Origin: an uncultured Clostridia bacterium | Lineage (GTDB): Bacteria > Bacillota > Clostridia > Christensenellales > HGM11417 | NCBI GenBank assembly: GCA_944332455.1 | Contig: CALVJY010000007.1 | Location: 19,716-83,715, forward strand | Reading direction: 5' to 3' | DNA length: 64,000 bases | Part shown: one piece after another, positions 37,061 to 44,556 of the stretch | Layout of the letters: every line of letters starts with the position of its first letter | Position numbering within the stretch: position 1 is the stretch's first letter | The notes under the pieces: model-generated | The model's database searches: none | Told to the model about the DNA's origin: nothing | What the model saw: the letters and a program-made list of their open reading frames with translations, nothing else | Translations under genes and position numbers: made by a program

Positions 37061-37420
37061 TTACAAAATTCTGTAGTAATAGTTTCCTTCATCATTCTTT
37101 TTCACATTTTCATCGCTGTCAAATTCAACAAAAACTTGTTCCCCGAATCGATCGAAATACCCTGTTTTTTGGAGAAAGGCGTTGATATGATCAGTCATTT
37201 CCGTTTTATCCACGCACTCGAGTTCTTTCGCGGTTTTGTAAAAGATGAAGATCGTTGCGCTCTGCCCGAAGCAGCTGATACACCAGATCTTGAAAATGCC
37301 GGCGTATCGTTGCAGAAGGGATTTTTTCACTTTTTCCAGATACTTTTTCTGCACTGAATCGATTTTTTCGCTTTCCTTCATTCGCGTCGGATCCGAAAGC
37401 CTTTTCCCCTTGTCTTTCAT
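37061..37420 (-). CDS. hypothetical basic protein
   Basis: 119 aa from the ATG at 37420 (AGGAG 6 nt upstream; an in-frame GTG at 37438 is the alternative). N-terminal Lys/Glu/Asp-rich helix (residues 1-35), a central hydrophobic-aromatic stretch (IWCISCFGQSATIFIFYKTA), then a C-terminal part ending EGNYYYRIL. No signal peptide and no recognised family. Driven by the promoter at 37541-37569. Confidence 0.55.
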   Translation of the reverse strand: MKDKGKRLSDPTRMKESEKIDSVQKKYLEKVKKSLLQRYAGIFKIWCISCFGQSATIFIFYKTAKELECVDKTEMTDHINAFLQKTGYFDRFGEQVFVEFDSDENVKKNDEGNYYYRIL

Positions 37421-37540
37421 CTCCCTCTCCTGTTTCACGGTTTCGCCTCTCCCCCTTTCTCTCTCTTTCTCACCATAAAACCTCTGACAAGGCCGGCCTT
37501 TCTTCTTCCGTCCCGTTCGGCTTCCGCTCTCTGCACCCCT

Positions 37541-37569
37541 ATTCTACCACAAGATCGCCCGCTTGTCAA
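37541..37569 (-). promoter_or_regulatory. promoter of the small-gene cluster
   Basis: TTGACA (37564-37569), 17-bp spacer, TAGAAT (37541-37546) on the minus strand, about 115 bp before the first start. Its -35 context CGGCCTTGACAAG matches the polA promoter (GGCCTTGACAAAA). Confidence 0.6.
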
Positions 37570-37598
37570 GGCCGGATCGCGGGGAAAATTCCGACATC

Positions 37599-37713
37599 GC
37601 ATGTTATATTCAGGGGCCTCCTGCGCAAAAGGAGTTGATCTCTGTCATTCCCCCTGTTCAGACCTCTTTACTTCAAGAAAAATTTTTCTTTTACATACCT
37701 TTCGAGAACTCCC
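37599..37713. repeat. second direct copy of the dispersed repeat
   Basis: ATGTTATATTCA, CTCCTGCGCAAAAGGAG, GATCTCTGTC, CCCCTGTT, GACCTCTTTACTTCAA and an AT-rich end, co-linear with 35008-35122. It is continued by GAACTCCC and a CTTTTCAAAAGGG segment resembling the inverted copies near 34.7 kb. Confidence 0.6.
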
Positions 37714-37982
37714 TCGATGGGGAAGTTCCCGGGCCGTGCGTTCTTTTCAAAAGGGACACCACACGAAAGGGTCATTTTCTGGATAAATACGCTCATCCAA
37801 ACCGCTTTTCATCTGTCACATTGCGCCCCCCCGCAAGGGATTGAATTGCGCAGCATATAAAGACAAGCCTTTTCCAAAAAGCTGCCTGAAAGAAGATTTT
37901 TTGTAAAGCAAAAATCTCGCTTCCGTCAAGCGGCGTTTCCAGATTCAAAGCCTTCCCGCTCCGGATTTTGGCCCTTTCTCGG

Positions 37983-38082
37983 CCCGGCCGCCTTCCCCTC
38001 CTGCCGCTCAGCTTCCCCTCCTGGCCGCTCGGTTCGTCCCTCTTTGGCCTCCCGGCTTGTCCCTCGTTGGCCCTCGGCTTCT
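37983..38082. repeat. degenerate ~22-bp tandem repeat upstream of the 38146 gene
   Basis: About four degenerate units of the type GCCGCTC(A/G)GCTTCCCCTCCTG / GCTTGTCCCTCGTTGG. Non-coding, directly upstream of the plus-strand gene. Confidence 0.4.
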
Positions 38083-38145
38083 TCTAAAATCCCCGGCTCC
38101 CTCATAGACTGTTAAAGACGGGGATCTCCCCGGAAGGAGGCGCGC

Positions 38146-39048
38146 ATGAAATTTCTGGCCGAGGCCGGCTTTGCGGGTCAGCTGTGGCTGAACGGACAAG
38201 TTCTCGGAAGGCTGCCCGGCCCGGTCTCCTTCGAGGCGGTCCCGCCCTTTGAGCTGGAACTCAAGCCCCGGAACGGCTGCTGCGCCCTGATCGGCCTGGA
38301 CGGCGGCTCCGAACTGAGCTCCGAAAGCCCCCTGGTGCGGATCCGGGAATACCCGGAGGGCGCTGAACTTTTTTTCTTTTCGCCCGCGCTCCCGGTCATG
38401 CCCCCCTTTGTCTGCGAACAGCAGACCTTCGGCGGGGGCGAGGCCCGTCTGCTGTTCGACGGGCGCTTCCACCTGCGGGCCGAGAGCGACCGCTTTGTGC
38501 ACACCCTGACCCTGCCCCCCGGGATCGCCGAGCCCGAACTGTTCACCCTCGGCTCGGTCGCCTGGGTGAAGGCCGCCGACGGAGAGGCCCTTTACGTGGG
38601 GGCGGTGGGCTTTACGGACGATTTCCACACCCTGGCCGACGGCCCCTTTCTGAGCTGCGAGCGGAGCGACAAGGTCCTGACCCTGACCCGGAAACTTCCC
38701 GATCAGCTGGGGCATCTCGTAACCCTGAACCTCGGCCCGGACGCCTCCCTGACCCGCACGGCCAAGCCCACCCGGGCCAAGAAGATCGACCTGCTGCCGC
38801 TTCGGCTGCTGCCTTTCCTCTTCCTGGAGTGCCTGGCATGCGGAGACGACGAAAACGCCGCCGCCTGCTGCCTGCCCCACCTGGATCCGGCGGCCGTCCG
38901 GCGGTTTTTGGGGCCCTTTGACCAAGTGACCGAAAACCCCTTCGGGGAGGGCCTTTACATCTGCGACAGCCAGACTTCCGGCCGGGCCGTCCGCGTGGAG
39001 GTCGAATACTCGGGCGGCAAGATCGCCAACCTGCTGACAGAGGACTGA
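38146..39048 (+). CDS. hypothetical cytoplasmic protein
   Basis: 300 aa, ATG with GGAAGGAGG 6-7 nt upstream and a small CGGGGATCTCCCCG hairpin just before the SD. No signal peptide or membrane helix. The N-terminal half looks beta-rich with short repeats around Gly/Pro (LWLNGQVLGRLPGPVSFEAV); a Cys-rich helix (ECLACGDDENAAACC) lies near residue 230. I do not recognise a family. It is alone on the plus strand, flanked by a degenerate tandem repeat upstream and a terminator with multiplied arm downstream, and faces the mutase gene. Confidence 0.7.
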   Translation: MKFLAEAGFAGQLWLNGQVLGRLPGPVSFEAVPPFELELKPRNGCCALIGLDGGSELSSESPLVRIREYPEGAELFFFSPALPVMPPFVCEQQTFGGGEARLLFDGRFHLRAESDRFVHTLTLPPGIAEPELFTLGSVAWVKAADGEALYVGAVGFTDDFHTLADGPFLSCERSDKVLTLTRKLPDQLGHLVTLNLGPDASLTRTAKPTRAKKIDLLPLRLLPFLFLECLACGDDENAAACCLPHLDPAAVRRFLGPFDQVTENPFGEGLYICDSQTSGRAVRVEVEYSGGKIANLLTED

Positions 39049-39056
39049 ATCGACGG

Positions 39057-39160
39057 AAAAGGGCGGGAGGCTTCATCGAGGAAAGGGCGGGAGGCTTCAT
39101 CGAGGAAAGGGCGGGAGGCTTCATCGAGGAAAGGGCGGGAGGCTTCATCCTCCCGCCCTT
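39057..39160 (+). terminator. terminator whose 5' stem arm is repeated four times (24-bp period)
   Basis: Four tandem 24-bp copies of GAAAGGGCGGGAGGCTTCATCGAG (shortened at the last) are followed by a single CCTCCCGCCCTT arm at 39149-39160. The last copy forms a 12-bp stem with a 6-nt loop; each earlier copy could pair with the same right arm. Confidence 0.7.
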
Positions 39161-39310
39161 CCATACGCCCGGCCGCCTGTACGGCCGGACAACCCTATTT
39201 ACGCAACTGAACGCTCTGTCCCGACGGATCCGCACTTTTCTCTGCCGTCAGACGAAAGGTCCGTCCCTGATTAAATTTTAAATACAGCGCATTCCCGTCC
39301 GTGAGAAAAA

Positions 39311-39366
39311 AGCCGTCAGAACGGAAGTGAAAGCCTGTCGGCTTCCGGGGCTTCCGCCCTGACGGC
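39311..39366 (-). terminator. terminator of the GH112-GH130-mutase group
   Basis: On the minus strand GCCGTCAG ... CTGACGGC closes an extended stem (inner GCGGAAG/CTTCCGT) followed by TTTTTTCTC. It overlaps a 60-codon frame, which I reject as a gene. Confidence 0.75.
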
Positions 39367-39373
39367 ATCGGCA

Positions 39374-41002
39374 TCACGAAAAACTTTTCCGGACCGCGTT
39401 CATGACGAGCGCGGACAATTCCGTCAGGCGCGCCTCAGCCTCGCGGGCGGTCCCGGCCTTCGTCTGAAAATAGAGTTTGAGCTTGGGCTCGGTGCCGCTG
39501 GGGCGAAGGGTGATCTTTTCTCCCCCGCTCCGGAATTGGATGACATCGCTTGCGGGCAGGCCGTTCAGGCCTTTTTGATAATCCGTGCGGACAAAGCCTT
39601 TCAGCCCCAGGGGCAGATCCTCGCCGCGGATCTTTTTCATGACCGCCGCCATGCGGGCCGCCCCGTCCGCGCCCTCCGCGCTCAGGGAAAACAGGGCGGT
39701 GCGGAAAAAACCAAAGCGCTCGGACAGCTCCCCAAGCACCTGCAGCGGGGTCTTTTCCCTGGATCTGAACCAGGCGCAGGCCTCGGTCAGCATCAACGCA
39801 GCCGAGACCGCGTCCTTGTCCCGGACGTGGCGGCCGACCAGGTAGCCGCAGCTTTCCTCCAGCCCCATGATGAAATTGGGGATCCTGTCCATCTCCTCCC
39901 CGATATACTTGAACCCCGTCAGCACCTCCCGTACGCAGACGCCGAATTCCCCGGCGATCTCCGTCACCAGGTCCGAGGTGACGATGGTCTTGACGACGGT
40001 GGGGTCTTTCCCCAGCAGGCCGAGTTCCCGCTTCCGCTCCAGGAGATAGAACAGCAGCAGGCAGCCGGTCTCGTTGCCGTTGAGCAGCACATACTCCCCC
40101 TCTCCGCGGACGGCCGCGCCCAGCCGGTCGGCGTCCGGGTCGGTGGCCAGCACCAGATCGGCGCCCTGCCGTTCGGCCTCCCGCACGGCCAGGGCCATGG
40201 CCTCGGGCCGTTCCGGATTGGGATAGGGACAGGTGGGAAAATCCCCGTCCGGGGCCTGCTGTTCGGCGACGACCCGGACCTGTCCGGCCTTCCCTGCCAG
40301 AATGTCGGGCACAAAGCCCATCCCGGTACCGTGGAGGGGGGTGTAGACCACGGAGGGCCGCTCCCCCTCCCCCGGGTCATACAGGGACAGCGCCCGCACG
40401 GCCCGCAGAAAGGCCTCCCGGACCTCCCCGTCCGCCATGAGGATGCGGCCGGGATCCGGCGTGAAGGGGCAGAAATAGTCAAAGGTCCGGATCCGCTTGG
40501 TGATCTCCGCGGCCGCCTCCTCGGTGATCTGACAGCCGCGGGCGTTGTAGACTTTGTAGCCGTTGTACGCCCTGGGGTTGTGGCTGGCCGTGATCACAAT
40601 CCCGAGATCGGCTTTGAAAAAGCGCACGGCAAAGGAGAGGACGGGCGTGGGCACGGGTCCCGGGAACAGGCGGACGGTGATCCCCTGGGAGGAAAGGATC
40701 TCCGCCGCCCGCAGGGCAAAAAGAGGGGAATTTTTCCGGGTGTCAAAGGCGATGACTGCGGAGGGCGCGTCGGACAGGCTCTTCAGATAGTCCGCCACCC
40801 CGAAGGTGGCCCGGCTCACCGTGTAAAGATTCATGCGGCACGGCCCCGCGCCCATGACGCCGCGGAGCCCGCCCGTCCCGAAGCTCAGTTCGCCGTCGAA
40901 GCGCTCCCCGACGGCGGCCGGATCCGACGCTGCGGCCAGCAGCTCCTCCCGGATCCCGGGATCCTCCGCTTGGGTCAGCCAGGCCTGAAGATCCGCCCTC
41001 AT
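39374..41002 (-). CDS. phosphoglucomutase / phosphomannomutase
   Basis: 542 aa from the ATG at 41002, which overlaps the GH130 stop as ATGA; an in-frame GTG at 41011 is the alternative. Alpha-D-phosphohexomutase domains I-IV: phosphoserine loop TASHNPRAYNGYK, metal loop DPDADRLG, substrate loop GLEESCGYL, and the phosphate-binding RPSGTEPKLK near the C-terminus. It interconverts hexose-1-phosphate and hexose-6-phosphate. Translational coupling to a mannoside phosphorylase suggests it processes the Man-1-P (or Glc-1-P) made by its neighbours. Specificity for glucose or mannose cannot be told from sequence. Confidence 0.92.
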   Translation of the reverse strand: MRADLQAWLTQAEDPGIREELLAAASDPAAVGERFDGELSFGTGGLRGVMGAGPCRMNLYTVSRATFGVADYLKSLSDAPSAVIAFDTRKNSPLFALRAAEILSSQGITVRLFPGPVPTPVLSFAVRFFKADLGIVITASHNPRAYNGYKVYNARGCQITEEAAAEITKRIRTFDYFCPFTPDPGRILMADGEVREAFLRAVRALSLYDPGEGERPSVVYTPLHGTGMGFVPDILAGKAGQVRVVAEQQAPDGDFPTCPYPNPERPEAMALAVREAERQGADLVLATDPDADRLGAAVRGEGEYVLLNGNETGCLLLFYLLERKRELGLLGKDPTVVKTIVTSDLVTEIAGEFGVCVREVLTGFKYIGEEMDRIPNFIMGLEESCGYLVGRHVRDKDAVSAALMLTEACAWFRSREKTPLQVLGELSERFGFFRTALFSLSAEGADGAARMAAVMKKIRGEDLPLGLKGFVRTDYQKGLNGLPASDVIQFRSGGEKITLRPSGTEPKLKLYFQTKAGTAREAEARLTELSALVMNAVRKSFS

Positions 41003-42021
41003 CGCCTGCACTCGTCCGCCAGATAGCGGATGAGCTGATCAAAATCGCAGGTGGCGAGGCCGATGTAGGTGTCCGCGCAGCCGTAGTAGACGTACAGGGC
41101 GCCCTCCCGGACCACGGCTCCCGTCGGGAAGACGCAGCCCTCGTAGATGCCCTGAAGCTCGAAATCCCGGTCCGGCTCCATCAGGAAATCCTTGGTCCGC
41201 GCCGTGATCTTTCTCGGGTCCTCGGGGTCCATCAGCACGGCCCCCACCCGATAGGCGCCCTTTTCGTCCACGCCGTGGTAGAGCATGAACCAGCCCTCCG
41301 GGGTGCGGATGGGCGGCGTGCCCCCGCCGATGCGCTGGACCTCCCAGGGCTGCTCGCCGGTCATGAGCAGTTCGGGCGGGCCGTATTCGAGAACATCATC
41401 CCCGAAGGAGATCCAGATCGAGGGCATTTTGAGGCCGGTCCCTTTGAACTTCGGCCGGGAGATCAGCGCATACTTCCCCTTGATCTTTTCGGGGAAGAGA
41501 TAGGCGTCCCGGTCATCCACCGTGGCCTCGGTCAGCCGGCCGAACCGCTTGTAGGAGCGGAAATCCCGGGTGGCCGCCAGGTAAGTGACCGTGATGTTCT
41601 CTCGCGCAAAGGCCGGCATCTCCTGTCCGCGGAAGTCCGTCTCGTCCAGATAAATGGGCGGGAAGGGCGCCTCGGGCAGCCAGTATTGCCCCGGCGCATA
41701 GGCCCGCGCCGCATAGGTCAGATAGTAAAGGTCTCCGAAGGGGATCAGGCGGGGGTCCTCCACGCAGCCGCCGTCCGGCTCATCGTGTTTTCCCTCGAAG
41801 ACTGGATCCCGGCTCTTCCGCGTAAAATGTATGCCGTCCGCGCTTTCCGCCAGACCCAGGCGGATCTGATGCCGGGCGTCGTTGCCCGCGGCGCGGTAGA
41901 GCATGACGAACTTTCCCGAGGCCTCGTCAAAGACCACGGCGGGATTCAGCACGCAGCGCGACTCCCAGGGGTTGGCCGGATCCGGCATCAAGACGGGCTC
42001 CGGATATTTTTTGAATTTCAT
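40999..42021 (-). CDS. GH130 beta-mannoside phosphorylase family enzyme
   Basis: 340 aa from the ATG at 42021 (SD GGAGAG); the longer frame to 42129 would overlap GH112 and has no SD. Five-bladed propeller features of GH130: NPAVVFDEASGKFVMLYRAA near residue 25, SADGIHF, and the GGCVEDPR motif carrying conserved catalytic and phosphate-site residues. Cytoplasmic. GH130 members phosphorolyse beta-1,4- or beta-1,2-mannosides, including Man-beta-1,4-GlcNAc from N-glycan cores, releasing Man-1-P. The GH20/GH112 context favours a host-glycan substrate (inference). Confidence 0.88.
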   Translation of the reverse strand: MKFKKYPEPVLMPDPANPWESRCVLNPAVVFDEASGKFVMLYRAAGNDARHQIRLGLAESADGIHFTRKSRDPVFEGKHDEPDGGCVEDPRLIPFGDLYYLTYAARAYAPGQYWLPEAPFPPIYLDETDFRGQEMPAFARENITVTYLAATRDFRSYKRFGRLTEATVDDRDAYLFPEKIKGKYALISRPKFKGTGLKMPSIWISFGDDVLEYGPPELLMTGEQPWEVQRIGGGTPPIRTPEGWFMLYHGVDEKGAYRVGAVLMDPEDPRKITARTKDFLMEPDRDFELQGIYEGCVFPTGAVVREGALYVYYGCADTYIGLATCDFDQLIRYLADECRR

Positions 42022-42113
42022 GTTCTCTCCTCTCCGCCTGTCGGGATATGCCCGGACGGATCTTGTCTGGATTTTCCTGGACGGATTTTTGCGCTGTCTC
42101 CGGCGGAGGCTTT

Positions 42114-44285
42114 TTACAGGTTGAACCACTTCAGCTCCCCCGGGCCGAGCGAGAGCTCATGCGGGCGCTTTTGCAGGTCGAAGCAGGTCGTCGTTTTCGG
42201 CCGCTCGCTGTTGTTGACGGCAGCCCAGATCCCGCTCCCCGGATAAAAGTGGACTTCGATCTCCGGATCCGAGGAAAAGGCGCGAAACATCTCCTCCTCC
42301 CGGTGCGCGCTCCAGAAAAGCGCACGGTACATCAGCCTGGCATTTTGCAGGCTGTAAGGCAGGCCCGCGAAGTACACGCCCCGGCCACGGCCGAATTCGT
42401 TGGCCGCCAGCCGGACTTCGCCGACGTTGACGTCCCGCCGGCAGCGCTCCGAAAAGACGACGTCCAGCACCTCGGCTCCTTTCAGGGCATAGATCTGCTT
42501 CATCCCTTCCCCGAAGTCGATCTCGCCCCGGACGTCCCCGGTGATAAAATGCGGCCGCTTTGTCAGGTTGTACTTGTCCTCGCTCAGGGTAAAGCCCAGC
42601 TCCTTGTCCACCCCCAGCACCCCGGCGAGCTGGAAAAAGCGCCCGCCCTTCGGCCAGGCCGAGGGCTCTCCGACCCCGATGAAGCCGTGCCCTGCGGCCA
42701 CCCAGGCCCGGATGGCGGAAATCAGCCCTTCGTCGGACCAGGCGTCGCCCCCCGAAAAGGCGGTCCCGGCATCGCCCGCATTGATCAGGACGTCGATCTC
42801 CGGATCGACGCCTTTTTCGCGGACCTCATCGAAGGAGAGGAAACGGACTTTGACAGGGAGCCCGGAAAGAGCTTCCAACACCCCCTGATACGAATAGATC
42901 TGCTGATACCACAGCTCGTGCGCCACCATGTGACACTGCCAGCTGCGCAGGCTTCCCCAGGCGTTCAGGATACCCACCGTTAGACCGCACCAAGGCTCAG
43001 AGGCCGTTTCAGCGATCTCCCGGAACTCCCGGCAGATCTCGGAAACCCGGTCCACGAATGACGGGAATTTTGCCGCCAGCGACAGGTAGCCGCCGAACCC
43101 GATGCGGTCGAGGGGCTCGCGCAGCAGGGCCCGGCGGGCCGTCCGCCAGTTCCGGTCCAGCTCGGCCCTTGCTCCTTCCTCGTTGCCCTCGAAAAAGGTG
43201 TCGGGGAAAAAGTAGGGCAGCAGGCGGCCCTCACGGCAGCGGACGTGAGGGATCTCGGCGAGCATGCGCACGGTCGTGCCGCCGCCCACGCTGCCGACCA
43301 CGGCGTCCAGATCCAGCTCCTGAAAAAACGGACCGTAGGGCTCGGCGCCGATCCAGTCATCCCCCAGAAACATCATGGCCTCCTTGCCGTGGCGGTGTAC
43401 GATGTCCACCAGAGGCCGGACCGTTGCGCTGACCCGGCGCTGCACAAATTCCATCCAGTCGCGGAATCGGGCCGTCGGAGGACAGAAGGGGGTGTTGTAG
43501 GTGCCCGCGCGGACGAAGTCCTCCGAGCAGAGGGCGTAGCCGTACTCTTGTTCAAAGGCCTTCAGCATGGCGGGCGAAGAGGCCAGTCCGTAGCCGAACC
43601 AGTCCACGTACTTTTCCCTCCCTTTTTCATTGAACAACAGCGTGAACTGGTACAAAAAGGTGGTGAAGCGCACTACGTCGGCCTCGGGATGGGCAGCGCA
43701 CCAGGCCTCCATGTGCCGCCGGACGTAGACGGCGGTCTCGGGGAAAGCGGGGTCGTACATCTTCTGCCGGGCGCAGGTCCAGTGGTTGGTCAGATAGTTG
43801 TAGATCTGCACGGGATGCCAGACGATCCGGGCCAGAAAATTGACGGTGTACTCGTGCATGGGCAGAGCTCCGCGGACCGTGACCGTCCCCTTGTCCGGGT
43901 CGGCCGTCCATTCCTCTGTCTTTTGCTCCGCGGTGCGGTCGTACACTTCCCAAAGCTCCAAATGATCCCAGTCCGGCCGGATCTGCTCGGCAAAATACCC
44001 CTGCATGACCTCGATGACGGCTGAGTCGTCCCCGGCCGTCACCCGCTCGCTCATCAGAAAGGCACGGTGCGCCTCCTCGGGGTGGGCGTCTGCCCAATCG
44101 TCGTCCCCCCGCACTACAAAGTAAGTGTGGTAAACTTTTTCCGCAAGCTCTCCGACATTGGACGGAAAGGCCGTCCCGTCGCAGTCGCGCACGGCGTCCG
44201 CCCCCCACCGGGCGGCGATCTTTCGGGTCCCCTCGACAAAGTTTTCATCCGTGGGGATGGTCACTCTTCCAAAATTCTTGTCCAT
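42114..44285 (-). CDS. GH112 galacto-N-biose/lacto-N-biose phosphorylase
   Basis: 723 aa, the normal length for the family, cytoplasmic, ATG with GAGGAG. The N-terminal region GRVTIPTDENFVEGT and RWGADAVRDCDGTAFPSNV is characteristic of 1,3-beta-galactosyl-N-acetylhexosamine phosphorylases (EC 2.4.1.211). The TIM barrel continues through MFLGDDWIGAEPYG, followed by a Rossmann-like and a C-terminal beta domain. It converts Gal-beta-1,3-GalNAc or Gal-beta-1,3-GlcNAc plus phosphate to Gal-1-P and the free HexNAc, the central step of mucin-core and milk-oligosaccharide use. GalT, GalE and the HexNAc kinase needed downstream are not in this window. Confidence 0.93.
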   Translation of the reverse strand: MDKNFGRVTIPTDENFVEGTRKIAARWGADAVRDCDGTAFPSNVGELAEKVYHTYFVVRGDDDWADAHPEEAHRAFLMSERVTAGDDSAVIEVMQGYFAEQIRPDWDHLELWEVYDRTAEQKTEEWTADPDKGTVTVRGALPMHEYTVNFLARIVWHPVQIYNYLTNHWTCARQKMYDPAFPETAVYVRRHMEAWCAAHPEADVVRFTTFLYQFTLLFNEKGREKYVDWFGYGLASSPAMLKAFEQEYGYALCSEDFVRAGTYNTPFCPPTARFRDWMEFVQRRVSATVRPLVDIVHRHGKEAMMFLGDDWIGAEPYGPFFQELDLDAVVGSVGGGTTVRMLAEIPHVRCREGRLLPYFFPDTFFEGNEEGARAELDRNWRTARRALLREPLDRIGFGGYLSLAAKFPSFVDRVSEICREFREIAETASEPWCGLTVGILNAWGSLRSWQCHMVAHELWYQQIYSYQGVLEALSGLPVKVRFLSFDEVREKGVDPEIDVLINAGDAGTAFSGGDAWSDEGLISAIRAWVAAGHGFIGVGEPSAWPKGGRFFQLAGVLGVDKELGFTLSEDKYNLTKRPHFITGDVRGEIDFGEGMKQIYALKGAEVLDVVFSERCRRDVNVGEVRLAANEFGRGRGVYFAGLPYSLQNARLMYRALFWSAHREEEMFRAFSSDPEIEVHFYPGSGIWAAVNNSERPKTTTCFDLQKRPHELSLGPGELKWFNL

Positions 44286-44366
44286 GTTCTCCTCTTCTGC
44301 CTCACCTTGGCGGCCTTTGGCCGGAAAGGATCGGTAATGCCAACGCGGGAAGTCAACACGATTTTT

Positions 44367-44383
44367 AGGGACGGTCCGTCCCT
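44367..44383 (+). other. orphan palindrome followed by T-tract
   Basis: AGGGACGGTCCGTCCCT is a perfect palindrome around a central T/A pair, followed on the plus strand by TTTTTTC. No plus-strand gene ends here. It lies upstream of GH112 (minus), where it could be an operator or the terminator of an unseen plus transcript. Confidence 0.4.
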
Positions 44384-44504
44384 TTTTTTCTCTCTTTCAG
44401 CCGGGCGGCCCTTTTTACGGCGGCGGACAGGGCGGGCTCCTCCTTTCAAAGCATGGAGCCGTATCGGCAGGCAGCTGTTCCCCTTCCGGAAGGGCCCGGA
44501 CAGC

Positions 44505-44542
44505 GAAAAAGCCGGAGGTCTGGGAAAGGAACCGGCTTTTTC
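44505..44542 (-). terminator. terminator after the GH20 gene
   Basis: GAAAAAGCCGG and CCGGCTTTTTC arms flank a loop of about 16 nt, directly after the GH20 stop. It separates the ABC-importer operon from the GH112 group, although readthrough is possible. Confidence 0.6.
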
Positions 44543-44556
44543 ACCTTTTTCAGGTC

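Noticed and set aside
35585..38100. Integrated phage or plasmid at the tRNA genes
   Set aside because: No integrase, recombinase, replication or capsid gene and no duplicated tRNA end seen.
39057..39150. Possible CRISPR array
   Set aside because: Units are contiguous 24-bp tandem copies with no spacers; no cas gene is present anywhere in the window.
38955..39164. Antisense frame with DEASRPFL repeats
   Set aside because: Produced by the 24-bp tandem repeat of a terminator arm; no SD.
39195..39377. 60-codon frame overlapping the mutase stop by 4 bp
   Set aside because: It reads through a strong Rho-independent terminator (39311-39366) with T-tract; the overlap is coincidental.
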